NCBI GenBank assembly: GCA_003454665.1
Contig: DMKB01000311.1
Coordinates: forward strand, 1 to 13,430
Source of the DNA: Nitrospiraceae bacterium
Lineage (GTDB): Bacteria; Nitrospirota; UBA9217
Direction: 5' to 3'
DNA length: 13,430 bases
Below are positions 5,600-12,589 of this stretch, piece by piece. The notes under the pieces were generated by a model, which was given only the letters and a program-made list of their open reading frames with translations, ran no database searches and was not told the origin of the DNA. Every line of letters begins with the position of its first letter. Position 1 is the first letter of the stretch. Both the position numbers and the translations under genes were made by a program.

Positions 5600-6568
5600 T
5601 CACCCTATCATGTCCGGATTGATTCTTTCCGTTTCAACGATGGCCCTCAGCTTGTTGAGGCCCTGGGCCTGAATCTGCCTGACACGCTCCCTCGTTATAC
5701 CGATTTTTTTGCCGATATTCTCCAGGCTCTTCGGTTCATCGTCATCAAATCCGAACCGCATCCTGAGAACCGCACACTCGTTCATCGAGAGCCGGGTGAG
5801 CCATTTTCCGATATATTTCTGTCTGGTACCGGTGTCCATCCGGTCTTCGGCCGACGGTGTACGGTCATCCCGGATCATGGCCAGAAGACTGTCCTCTTCC
5901 TGGTTCCCGATGAACACATCGAGGGAACAGGGCTCTCTCACGATTTCCGCCAGACGCCGCGTTTTATTCACGGTTATCTGCAGTGCTTCCGCGACTTCTT
6001 CCACATGGGGATCCCGATCCAGGGTTTGCGCGAGCTTTTGTACCGCCTTCCGATAGACGTTCACGGCCAAGGCAACGTGCACGGGCAGGCGAATGGTCCT
6101 CGTCTGGTTCGCGATCGCCCGTTCAATGGTCTGCCGTATCCACCACGTTGCATAGGTGCTGAATTTGTAGCCCAGTTCGTATTGGAATTTATCGACCGCC
6201 CGGATAAGGCCCAGGTTACCCTCTTCAATGATGTCGGAAAAATCCAGCCCCCGGTTTACATACTTTTTGCCGATAGCGACAACAAGCCGTAAGTTGGCTT
6301 CTATCATCCGGGCGCGTGCTTTCTCGTCGCCCTGCTTGGCTCTTTTTGCCAATTCCTGTTCGTCGGCGAAGCTCAGGAGGGGTGTTTTGCGGATTTCCTT
6401 CAGATAGTGGGAGATCGCATCGGGCGACACCGGCACCTCTGGCTGCCCTGCAAATCCCAATCCCGGCTCCTCATGCTCCTCATGGTCCTCCGGCTCAGGA
6501 TGCCGGAATTCGTCGGGATCCAGGAAGTCTTCCCGCCCCTCGCGTTCAATCATTGCTCGACCGTTCAT
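5600..6568 (-). CDS. rpoS: RpoS-like group 2 sigma factor
   Basis: 322 residues. Directs RNA polymerase to stress or stationary-phase promoters. An acidic N-terminal stretch (about 8-48, many E/D/H/P) replaces region 1.1. Region 1.2 starts near 50 (DAISHYLKEI); region 2 spans about 87-157 (MIEANLRLVVAIGKKY, IIEEGNLGLIRAVDKF, FSTYATWWIRQTIERAI, TRTIRLP); region 3 is about 160-240; region 4 ends with SLENIGKKIGITRERVRQIQ at 281-300. Length and lack of region 1.1 point to RpoS rather than RpoD. The ATG at 6568 has GAGGAG upstream. Its ATG overlaps the stop of a 47-codon ORF as ATGA. It is followed by a receiver protein. A broken piece of a second copy lies at 8558-8611. Confidence 0.93.
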   Translation of the reverse strand: MNGRAMIEREGREDFLDPDEFRHPEPEDHEEHEEPGLGFAGQPEVPVSPDAISHYLKEIRKTPLLSFADEQELAKRAKQGDEKARARMIEANLRLVVAIGKKYVNRGLDFSDIIEEGNLGLIRAVDKFQYELGYKFSTYATWWIRQTIERAIANQTRTIRLPVHVALAVNVYRKAVQKLAQTLDRDPHVEEVAEALQITVNKTRRLAEIVREPCSLDVFIGNQEEDSLLAMIRDDRTPSAEDRMDTGTRQKYIGKWLTRLSMNECAVLRMRFGFDDDEPKSLENIGKKIGITRERVRQIQAQGLNKLRAIVETERINPDMIG

Positions 6569-6708
6569 CCGCTCTCCTCACGATTCCGGATGTCGCTCTG
6601 CCACCAGTTGATCACCTGCTGAACCACGATGTCCCCGTCGATAATACCCACGTATCGAAGAAGACACCGAATGCGGCCCTTCGTCCCCGGCAGCTGGTGA
6701 AGATTCAT
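6565..6708 (-). CDS. Possible 47-residue protein overlapping the sigma start
   Basis: Reads MNLHQLPGTKGRIRCLL, then RYVGIIDGDIVVQQVINWW, ending in a charged tail. Its TGA overlaps the sigma ATG as ATGA, the arrangement of translational coupling. AGGGA lies 9 bases before its own ATG. No family is recognised. A 25-codon ORF (6705-6782) ends at this ATG in the same ATGA way, so three reading frames are chained. It could instead be the broken remnant of one gene with a frameshift. It may serve as a leader that tunes sigma translation. Confidence 0.4.
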   Translation of the reverse strand: MNLHQLPGTKGRIRCLLRYVGIIDGDIVVQQVINWWQSDIRNREESG

Positions 6709-6782
6709 GACGTCGTTTCCCTGCCGGGGATCGATCCTTGATCTCGGTGGCGATGCGGTCCGTTGAGTGGGCTGTTACTCAT
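6705..6782 (-). CDS. Possible 25-residue leader ORF
   Basis: Begins MSNSPLNGPHRHRDQG and ends with a TGA overlapping the next ORF's ATG. The ribosome site is weak (GGA only). Noted because of the ATGA chain into the 47-codon ORF and then the sigma gene. It may be non-coding. Confidence 0.2.
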   Translation of the reverse strand: MSNSPLNGPHRHRDQGSIPGRETTS

Positions 6783-6836
6783 AAGACGATCCAATTCGCT
6801 TTTTGTTTCAGGGAGGAGGGTGTTTTCCTGTCACGG

Positions 6837-7301
6837 TTATTGCCGCCTTCTCCAGCCGGCCCAGGCAGGAAAACCGGTTTTATCGCGAAGCAGTAAAACT
6901 GCATCACCTTTCCTGATTTCTGCGGCAATAATCGCCGGCTTCCCGCGGTAGGTGATCCGTGAACCTTTGACTTCAAGCCTGTCTCCACGCTTTATTTCCG
7001 TGTCCAGCCGCTCGATATACCATGCAGGGCCCAGATGAACAGAAATCGTGCCTGTGGCGGTCTTTACGGTCACGTGTAAACCATGGGTCATTCTTCTCCC
7101 GGGGGAAGGAATTTTGCCGATGGTTTCAACGACCCCGCTGATGGTCTCTACCGTCGCCTGATCGTACATCCGGCTGTATTGACCCCCGGGCCCCCAGCCT
7201 CCGCTCCCTTTCCACTTCATTCCAGGTTGAGCAATGGCTGCAGCAGAAACGCACAAACTAACAACACCAAGCAGTACAATCAACACATTAATCTTTCTCA
7301 T
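6837..7301 (-). CDS. Secreted protein, OB-like fold, unknown function
   Basis: 154 residues. Signal peptide 1-24 (MRKINVLIVLLGVVSLCVSA, cut near AIAQ), so probably periplasmic. A short Gly-rich linker (31-41) is followed by a beta-rich domain (about 48-140): TVETISGVVETIGKIP, HGLHVTVKTATGTISVHLGP, GDRLEVKGSRITYRGKPAII and EIRKGDAVLLLRD, the pattern of a small five-stranded barrel. Such proteins occur in deltaproteobacteria and Nitrospirota, usually unnamed. GGAGGT precedes the ATG at 7301; an upstream in-frame start lacks this. It follows the twin-repeat membrane protein by 50 bases, likely in one operon, suggesting a shared envelope role. Confidence 0.82.
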   Translation of the reverse strand: MRKINVLIVLLGVVSLCVSAAAIAQPGMKWKGSGGWGPGGQYSRMYDQATVETISGVVETIGKIPSPGRRMTHGLHVTVKTATGTISVHLGPAWYIERLDTEIKRGDRLEVKGSRITYRGKPAIIAAEIRKGDAVLLLRDKTGFPAWAGWRRRQ

Positions 7302-7351
7302 TGTTTTTACCTCCACTAGTTTAATAAATGAACGATTCCGCCTTCTATAAA

Positions 7352-7855
7352 TTACCGTTGCCTGCACAATCTCGGTTCAGCACCCATCCGGTAGAGAAAA
7401 TTTGCCATAATGCAGAACCCGGATATTGAAAAGATGATCGTGGCAGTACCCACAAAACCGGTAAACAACAGCCAGGATGGACTGTAAAATCGCGCCAGCA
7501 GGGAACTCAGGGAAAGGTTTACCCCTACGAACAGGTAAATATATCGTTCCAGAAACCATGTATCGGTCTGCATGAAATACAGATACGCTTTCTTTTTTCC
7601 GGGTAAACGGCCGGATCGTGACAGTAATGGTTCTGCGCCGAACGTAGTGAAAATAGTACCGACAATGCAAAATCCCGTCAGGGCAACCAGGATGGAACAG
7701 ATGCCGACGAAGAGGATGGAGAATGCCCAGTTCGGGCTTGCCACGATCGTCAAGAGGGAACTAACGAGCACATCCGTCCCTGCTATCAGCCAGACCAGCC
7801 GTTCCACATACCACCTGTCGGTATTTACCAGGTAAACGCCGCTACCTTTTTCCAT
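7352..7855 (-). CDS. Membrane protein with two DUF2892-like repeats
   Basis: 167 residues forming two homologous halves, 9-78 and 93-162. Each half has D-x-W-[YF]-x-E-R, a hydrophobic helix, a short loop with SP.W, a second helix, then GFCI and GAEP.L. Each resembles the small DUF2892 (YgaP-type) membrane domain that usually occurs singly and often next to rhodanese domains; none is present here. GFC cysteines are at 63 and 148. Four membrane helices are predicted overall. GGAGAGG precedes the ATG at 7855. It lies 76 bases after response regulator 2 and 50 before the secreted OB-like gene. The assignment to DUF2892 is by pattern only. Confidence 0.78.
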   Translation of the reverse strand: MEKGSGVYLVNTDRWYVERLVWLIAGTDVLVSSLLTIVASPNWAFSILFVGICSILVALTGFCIVGTIFTTFGAEPLLSRSGRLPGKKKAYLYFMQTDTWFLERYIYLFVGVNLSLSSLLARFYSPSWLLFTGFVGTATIIFSISGFCIMANFLYRMGAEPRLCRQR

Positions 7856-7931
7856 TTCGTATCCTCTCCATCGCAGGCGTGGTGTCGCCGACGTTTCTGC
7901 ATGGTTTCAATGTCGTCTTCTGACATCCCGG

Positions 7932-8456
7932 CTATCGTGAGAATGCGACCTTGTGCCCGGTTGGCCTGAACGCGCTTTTCACTGTTGCTATTACAAGATG
8001 CAATACATGGGTCAATTCACCGATCGTGAACGGCTTGGGCAGGGCCGCGATAAAACCATATTCCTTGCAGTTGAGGAGAGCCGGCTCAGTACTATCACCG
8101 CTCATAACAACGGCCTTTACCTCGGGGTCCACGTCGCGAAGTTTTTTGACTACTTCCTTGCCCCCCATGCCGTTCGGAATGTGCACATCCAGAATCGCGG
8201 CGTCGAAAGGATACCCGCACTTTTTCGCCTTGGTATAATATTCAACTGCTTCATCTCCGTTTTTGGTTAAAAACACCCGGTACCCGGAAACCTTGAGCAT
8301 ATGAAAAATGAAATTCCTGATGGTGAATTCGTCATCCATCACGAGAATGCTCCCTTTGCGGCTCAACGGACTTACTTTTTTAGCCTTCGACATCATCGCG
8401 GTCACCATTTCTTCATCGGAGTCACTCTCGTTGAGTTTATAGGCATTCTGTCTCAT
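7932..8456 (-). CDS. Single-domain response regulator (paralogue 2)
   Basis: 174 residues: an acidic N-terminal tail (8-20), then one receiver with D41-D42, acceptor D90, S119 and K141, no output domain. By eye about 74% identical to the regulator at 5010-5528 across the receiver, sharing MDDEFT, FIFHMLKVSGYR, ILDVHIPNGMGGKEV, DVDPEVKAVVM and ALPKPFTI. GGAGGAG precedes the ATG at 8456. Upstream, a frame open from the sigma scrap's TTGA mirrors the GTGA seen at paralogue 1. With the sigma tail at 8558-8611 it shows that sigma end and regulator were copied together. The T to S change at 119 is conservative. Confidence 0.92.
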   Translation of the reverse strand: MRQNAYKLNESDSDEEMVTAMMSKAKKVSPLSRKGSILVMDDEFTIRNFIFHMLKVSGYRVFLTKNGDEAVEYYTKAKKCGYPFDAAILDVHIPNGMGGKEVVKKLRDVDPEVKAVVMSGDSTEPALLNCKEYGFIAALPKPFTIGELTHVLHLVIATVKSAFRPTGHKVAFSR

Positions 8457-8557
8457 AATTCTCCTCCTGTTGTATGGTCGTAGTTTGATGCGCTGAGCTT
8501 TGAATGTCTTTCCTTGAAATTCTTTAGTACCTCTGATGCACATGCATGCGCATAGGT

Positions 8558-8611
8558 TCAACCGATCAGATCCGGATTGATCGATTTAGCTTCGACGATG
8601 GCTTTCACGCG
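8558..8611 (-). pseudogene. Remnant of a RpoS-like sigma factor C-terminus
   Basis: Minus-strand codons read RVKAIVEAKSINPDLIG then stop, matching the end of the intact sigma factor at 5600-5653 (LRAIVETERINPDMIG and stop), 10 of 16 identical and the rest mostly conservative. Similarity continues past the stop (TGAAC, ATGCA, CATCAGAG against CACCAGAG) towards the response regulator in both places. No start or upstream sigma sequence survives; the receiver gene at 8605-8994 occupies that position, and its stop codon TGA aligns with TGA in the intact sigma gene in another frame. Confidence 0.75.
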
Positions 8612-8994
8612 TGCCCTTCGCGCAACAGTGCCTCGAATTCATCGGAAATAGTATGTGCCATTACTTCAAAATTAAAGGGCTTCTCAACACACCGGGCCAC
8701 ACCCAATGCGTGAAGTTTTTCCCTGCTTTCTGGAGTAAGGCCACTCGTCATGGCGATTGCTGGAATATGAGGATGGTTCTTTCTCAGATACCCTAACAGT
8801 TCGAAGCCATCCATCACCGGCATGGAGAGGTCGGTCAGAATGAAATCCACGGGTACGGAGTTCACGATATCCAGCGCCTCTTTTCCATGTCCTGCCAGCA
8901 AGATGACGCAGTTTTTCGCGCACATGCGAAGACTGATCAAGAGACCCTGCAAGACATACCAATTATCATCTACAAGGAGAATCGTTTTCTTCAT
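8605..8994 (-). CDS. Receiver-only response regulator under a sigma-54 promoter
   Basis: 129 residues, a single CheY-like receiver: acidic pair D9-D10, acceptor D55 in LTDLSMPVMDG, T83 in AMTSG, K105 in EKPF. It is not closely related to the two paralogues on its left. No Shine-Dalgarno precedes the ATG at 8994, yet the first receiver strand (ILLVDD) starts five residues in, so the start cannot be further downstream. A sigma-54 promoter at 9005-9021 puts the transcript start at or one base from this ATG, so it may be a leaderless mRNA. The last residues read into the sigma remnant, which supplies the stop. It lies downstream of the NtrC-family gene, its likely activator by position. Confidence 0.88.
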   Translation of the reverse strand: MKKTILLVDDNWYVLQGLLISLRMCAKNCVILLAGHGKEALDIVNSVPVDFILTDLSMPVMDGFELLGYLRKNHPHIPAIAMTSGLTPESREKLHALGVARCVEKPFNFEVMAHTISDEFEALLREGHA

Positions 8995-9004
8995 ACAACA
9001 GGTA

Positions 9005-9022
9005 TTGCAAGGGGAATGCCAA
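9005..9022 (-). promoter_or_regulatory. Sigma-54 (-24/-12) promoter
   Basis: Minus strand reads TTGGCATTCCCCTTGCA. It has GG at 9020-9019 and GC at 9008-9007 with exactly ten bases between, and differs from the consensus YTGGCACGN4TTGCW only at the two variable CG positions. Position +1 is predicted at about 8995, immediately before the ATG at 8994. The gene on its upstream side encodes a sigma-54 activator. Confidence 0.75.
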
Positions 9023-9039
9023 AAGGGGCGAGATAAAAT

Positions 9040-9089
9040 GCTTTGTAAATTAGGTAGTTTGGAGGCTCAATTAGTTGGAGTTGCAAAGC
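9040..9089. promoter_or_regulatory. Candidate activator site upstream of the sigma-54 promoter
   Basis: GCTTTGTAA (9040-9048) and TTGCAAAGC (9081-9089) are inverted repeats with one mismatch. Between them the minus strand has two imperfect direct repeats of CTCCAACTAATT type. They lie about 45-95 bases upstream of the predicted start, a usual place for enhancer sites of NtrC-family proteins. Pattern only. Confidence 0.3.
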
Positions 9090-9125
9090 GGGCTTTACTG
9101 GGCCGGTTCAATTTGGACTTGTGGT

Positions 9126-10463
9126 TCATTTTAGCCCGTACTGCTTGACTTTTCTTTTCATCGTTGAGAGCGAGATATCGAGGACTCGTGCAGTCCGCGT
9201 GATGTTGCCTGAGAAATTGTGGAGCGTTTGCCGTATATGATCTTTTTCCAATTCTTCAAGAGTGACGATGCCGTCAGGTTCGGATGAAACGCCGCTCATC
9301 GGCTTGTGTGGAGTGCGATCTTTTCCGAGCAGCTCTGATGGCCTGAATTCGGGGCCCTTCTGGAGAATGACGGCCCGCTCAAGGATGTTCTTCATCTCCC
9401 GGACATTTCCCGGCCAGTCATAGTCCATGAGCTTCTGTATTTCAGTATCGTCGAGCGCTCGCTCACGGCCGCCGGCGATCATCTTCAGCAGGTACCGGCA
9501 CAGGTTCGGGATGTCCCCGGGCCTTTCCCGAAGGGATGGAATGTGTATCCTGATCACGCTCAGGCGATAAAAGAGGTCTTTTCGAAAGGTCTTGCCAAGG
9601 GCCTTTTCCAAATCAATACCGGTCGCAGCAGTAATGCGGACATTGACGGAACGAACGGCATTGCCGCCGAGCCTCCTCACCTGTTTGTCTTCTATTACGC
9701 TCAGGAGTTTGGACTGGAGGTGAAAGGGCATCTCGCCGATCTCGTCGAGAAACAGGGTCCCGCCTTCGGCCATCTCGAAGATGCCTTTTTTAGCAGTCAC
9801 GGCGCCGGTAAAGGCTCCTTTTTCATGACCGAAAAGCTCTGCTTCGATGAGGTTTTCCGGCAACGCCGCGCAATTTATGCTGATGAAGGGCGCTCCGCTC
9901 ACGGGACGCCTGTAGTGAATCGCCTTTGCCACCAGGGTTTTACCGGTGCCTGTCTCGCCGGTGATGAACACCGGTGAGTCCGACGATGCAGCCAGTTCTA
10001 CCAGTCTCACCGTTTCCGTGAGACCGCCGCCGCCGATAAGAACGGCCTCTTCTGCTTCTCTATCGCTCTGGATTTTGACACGATCCTCTGTCCTCTTTTG
10101 CCTGATCGCCTTGTCTACCGTTAAGGGGAGCACTTTCAGATAATTCCGGTCCGCATCTTTTATCAGGTAATCATAGGCGCCCGATTTCATGGCCCTCACG
10201 GCAATTTCTTCGTTTCCTGCGCCGGTGGTAATAATAACCGGGCTGTCAAGTTGCAAATCCAGTATATCGAAGGCAGTGCCGTCACCAAGGAGATAGTCCG
10301 AGATAACAACATCAAATGACGCGGAGTCCAGGATCTTCCGCGCTTCTGAAACTGACCCTGCTTCTGCATAATCGAAGGGCAGCTTGCCGGATTCCACAAG
10401 GCGCTTGAAGGCCATTCGGTCAACCATGTCATCTTCAATTAATAAAATTTTAATGGTTTTCAT
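9126..10463 (-). CDS. NtrC-family sigma-54-dependent response regulator
   Basis: 445 residues, a DNA-binding activator that remodels the sigma-54 holoenzyme by ATP hydrolysis. Receiver 1-120 with E10-D11-D12 and acceptor D56 (ISDYLLGDG). AAA+ domain about 145-375: Walker A GETGTGKT 169-176, sigma-54 contact loop GAFTGA 216-221, Walker B GGTLFLDEIGE near 234-244, LFYRLSVIRIHIPSLRER, and WPGNVRE at 350-356. A Fis-type helix-turn-helix closes the protein (NITRTARVLDISLSTMKRKV, 420-439). The ATG at 10463 is chosen because the receiver begins there; it has no Shine-Dalgarno. An in-frame GTG at 10499 would add 12 residues. It lies 50 bases behind the Rcp1-type regulator, and a sigma-54 promoter follows it, making that a likely target. 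Confidence 0.95.
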   Translation of the reverse strand: MKTIKILLIEDDMVDRMAFKRLVESGKLPFDYAEAGSVSEARKILDSASFDVVISDYLLGDGTAFDILDLQLDSPVIITTGAGNEEIAVRAMKSGAYDYLIKDADRNYLKVLPLTVDKAIRQKRTEDRVKIQSDREAEEAVLIGGGGLTETVRLVELAASSDSPVFITGETGTGKTLVAKAIHYRRPVSGAPFISINCAALPENLIEAELFGHEKGAFTGAVTAKKGIFEMAEGGTLFLDEIGEMPFHLQSKLLSVIEDKQVRRLGGNAVRSVNVRITAATGIDLEKALGKTFRKDLFYRLSVIRIHIPSLRERPGDIPNLCRYLLKMIAGGRERALDDTEIQKLMDYDWPGNVREMKNILERAVILQKGPEFRPSELLGKDRTPHKPMSGVSSEPDGIVTLEELEKDHIRQTLHNFSGNITRTARVLDISLSTMKRKVKQYGLK

Positions 10464-10472
10464 AATAGTGTA

Positions 10473-10494
10473 AAAAAATCGGGCATCCGAATTC
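10473..10494 (-). terminator. Weak hairpin plus U tract between two regulator genes
   Basis: Minus-strand AATTCGG pairs with CCGATT around a 4-base loop with one bulged T, followed by a run of T. It lies between the Rcp1-type regulator stop (10514) and the NtrC-like ATG (10463). It may be an attenuator that lowers downstream expression. The short stem makes this uncertain. Confidence 0.25.
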
Positions 10495-10513
10495 TGCACC
10501 TCGGAGATACGTT

Positions 10514-10930
10514 TTACGTTCCCGGTAGTTCGCTGAGCGTCCAGTATCGTCTGATCGTTTTCATGACGTCTACAAACTGCATATAGTCAGTGGGCTTGAC
10601 CATATAACCGGCGACCCCGAGCTTGAAGCTCTCGATTTTGTCAATATCTTCTTTGGATGTGGACAGAACTACCACGGGAATCGCCTTTAAGGATTCATCC
10701 TTTTTTACCGCGTTGAGAAATTCAATGCCGTTCATCCTCGGCATGTTCAAATCCAGAAGAATGATACAAGGCCACTCCGCCCCACTGCTCCGTAAACGCT
10801 CCAATGCCTCTTCACCGTTGCCGGCTATGTCCAGCCGGTTGACAACGTTCAGATCTTTCATCGCACGCTGAACGGTCATCTGGTCAACAACATCGTCTTC
10901 AACGAGGAGGATCGGCTTATTGTTTTTCAC
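10514..10930 (-). CDS. Rcp1-type single-domain response regulator
   Basis: 138 residues of the Rcp1 group, the receivers that pair with phytochrome-like kinases: ILLVEDDVVDQ near the start, acceptor D60 in ILLDLNMPRMNGIEFL, S90-T91 in VVVLSTSKEDI, K112 in GYMVKPTDY. No output domain. The start is GTG at 10930, 3 bases after the kinase stop, with AGGGG inside the kinase end as ribosome site, so translation is likely coupled. It is the probable direct phosphate acceptor of the adjacent kinase; what it then acts on is unknown. Confidence 0.94.
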   Translation of the reverse strand: MKNNKPILLVEDDVVDQMTVQRAMKDLNVVNRLDIAGNGEEALERLRSSGAEWPCIILLDLNMPRMNGIEFLNAVKKDESLKAIPVVVLSTSKEDIDKIESFKLGVAGYMVKPTDYMQFVDVMKTIRRYWTLSELPGT

Positions 10931-10933
10931 GGT

Positions 10934-12481
10934 TTACCCCTCTCTGGGCAAGGTAAAAAAGAATGAGCTCCCTTGCCCTATTTTTGATTCGACCCACACC
11001 TTACCGCCGTACAAGTCAATAATCTTTTTTACCAGCGCCAGTCCCACGCCGGTACTCTCGAACTGATCGCGTGATAATAGCGTCTGGAACATCTGAAAAA
11101 TCCTGTCGAAGTGCCTTTCCTCGATCCCGGGCCCGTTGTCTGAAATGCTGAATCGGTAACAACCGGCGTCGACGACACAGCCGATGCGGATTTCCCCTTC
11201 CGGTTTTTCCAGGAACTTGGCGGCATTGCCTATCAAGTTCTGAAATACCTGCCCGATACGGATCCGTTCACAGGCAATCGTGGGAAGCTTATTTTCGAAG
11301 GTTACCTTTATCTGTTTTGGCAAAGAAAGAAAATCAATAACATGCACTACTAAATCATTAAGATTCACCTCCACCTTTTCTTCGCTGATTCTTCCCGTCC
11401 GGGAATACTGCAAAACGCCTTCGATGAGCTTGTGCATCCGATCGACCCTGCCCGACAAGAGTCCGAGCTGCTCTTTTCCCTGTTGATCAAACGTATCAGC
11501 ATAATCGGTCGCTATCCAGTTTACCAACGAACCGATTCCCCGAAGTGGCGCCTTCAGATCGTGCGAAACGATATAGGCAAAATCATTCAGTTCTTTGTTA
11601 ACGTTTTCGAGCTCCGTTAAGAGCTGGTTCTGTCGTGCCAGGGCCTGCCTTCGGTCGGTTACATCAAAAATTACACCATCTACAAATATTGCTTTGTCGT
11701 CTGATCCAAATCTTGGCTTGCCCCGCTCAATAAAATGCCGGATGTCCCCGTTCTTGTGTTTCAAACGATACTCTACTTCAAAGGACTCATTTTTCTGAAT
11801 TGCGCGTTTCACTCCTTTAGTCACTGCCACCCAGTCTTCGGCTAAAATCAAGGGCTCAATGGAGTGCACCTTCCCGGAATGCAGCTCCTCTTCCGTATAA
11901 CCTGTCATTGGCTGGAGCATGTTGTTAAAGAACTGCATTCGCTTATTATCCGTAAGAAATACCCTGTAAACGATCCCGGGGATGTCCTCAGAAAGTATAC
12001 GATACGCATTCTCACTTTCCCGAAGCGCTCCCTCGATCCGTTTTCGCTCGCTGATATCCCGGACAACCTCGATACCCGCTACGATTTGCCCCGTGGAATC
12101 CCTCAACGACGATGCGGTAATCTCAATGGGTATGGTCCCTCGGGGAGTGATGTTCGTTGTTTCCATCCGGTGAATCTTGCCGTCCTTGAATGCCCTCTCC
12201 AGGGGGCACCCATCGCATACGCGGTCACACCGCCTGTATGCGCTGTAGCAGTATTCCCCTCCATGGTCTCCGACTAATTGTCTGTGAATCTTATTTTGAT
12301 ACAATATCTTGAAATTCGCGTCTTGAATGCTGACACCGTCTCCAATTGCGGCAACGATCGCTTCTGCCTTGGCTTTTTCCTCCTCGGCACGCAAAATCAC
12401 CGCTTTAAGCGGTTCCACTACCGGCTTGCGTGCGGTACGCGCGCCATCGGTCTTTCTGTTCATGGCCTTCCGTGATTTCAT
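10934..12481 (-). CDS. PAS-PAS sensor histidine kinase with a Cys cluster
   Basis: 515 residues and no membrane segment, so cytoplasmic. A basic N-terminus and short coiled region precede PAS 1 (about 40-145), which contains cysteines 78, 85, 89 and 92 in YCYSAYRRCDRVCDGCP. PAS 2 spans about 155-278, ending in FDVTDRR. After a short coiled coil comes the HisKA box FAYIVSHDLKAPLRG with H307, then the HATPase domain: QNLIGNAAKF (N box), SDNGPGI, FQMFQTL and TGVGLALVKKI. The box style is that of phytochrome-like kinases, matching the Rcp1-type partner behind it. Start choice is uncertain: ATG at 12481, GTG at 12484 or ATG at 12463; all give the same domains. First gene of the operon, divergent from prmA. 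Confidence 0.94.
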   Translation of the reverse strand: MKSRKAMNRKTDGARTARKPVVEPLKAVILRAEEEKAKAEAIVAAIGDGVSIQDANFKILYQNKIHRQLVGDHGGEYCYSAYRRCDRVCDGCPLERAFKDGKIHRMETTNITPRGTIPIEITASSLRDSTGQIVAGIEVVRDISERKRIEGALRESENAYRILSEDIPGIVYRVFLTDNKRMQFFNNMLQPMTGYTEEELHSGKVHSIEPLILAEDWVAVTKGVKRAIQKNESFEVEYRLKHKNGDIRHFIERGKPRFGSDDKAIFVDGVIFDVTDRRQALARQNQLLTELENVNKELNDFAYIVSHDLKAPLRGIGSLVNWIATDYADTFDQQGKEQLGLLSGRVDRMHKLIEGVLQYSRTGRISEEKVEVNLNDLVVHVIDFLSLPKQIKVTFENKLPTIACERIRIGQVFQNLIGNAAKFLEKPEGEIRIGCVVDAGCYRFSISDNGPGIEERHFDRIFQMFQTLLSRDQFESTGVGLALVKKIIDLYGGKVWVESKIGQGSSFFFTLPREG

Positions 12482-12526
12482 CACTCAATCCCGTGAATTC
12501 TCTTGCCACTCGTTACGTTCGGTGTC

Positions 12527-12556
12527 ATAATAAACGCTTCACAGAGAATCTGCCAA
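12527..12556 (-). promoter_or_regulatory. Sigma-70 promoter of the kinase operon
   Basis: Minus-strand TTGGCA (12556-12551, 5 of 6), an 18-base spacer, then TATTAT (12532-12527, 5 of 6). Start near 12520, leaving a leader of about 40 bases before the kinase ATG. It is back to back with the prmA promoter. Confidence 0.55.
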
Positions 12557-12589
12557 TCGTCATGCATTCCCCTCTGCATCATTTTTTTT

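Noticed and set aside
5529..5603. Longer start (GTG at 5603) for response regulator 1
   Set aside because: The internal ATG at 5528 has a strong ribosome site, and the extension is poorly matched in the paralogue; kept only as a possible coupled start.
5546..6292. Plus-strand ORF of 248 codons
   Set aside because: Antisense to the sigma factor gene; no ribosome site or protein-like pattern.
7825..7926. 33-codon minus-strand ORF (MSEDDIETMQKRR) between response regulator 2 and the twin-repeat membrane protein
   Set aside because: It overlaps the membrane-protein start in another frame, lacks a good ribosome site and has no recognisable feature.
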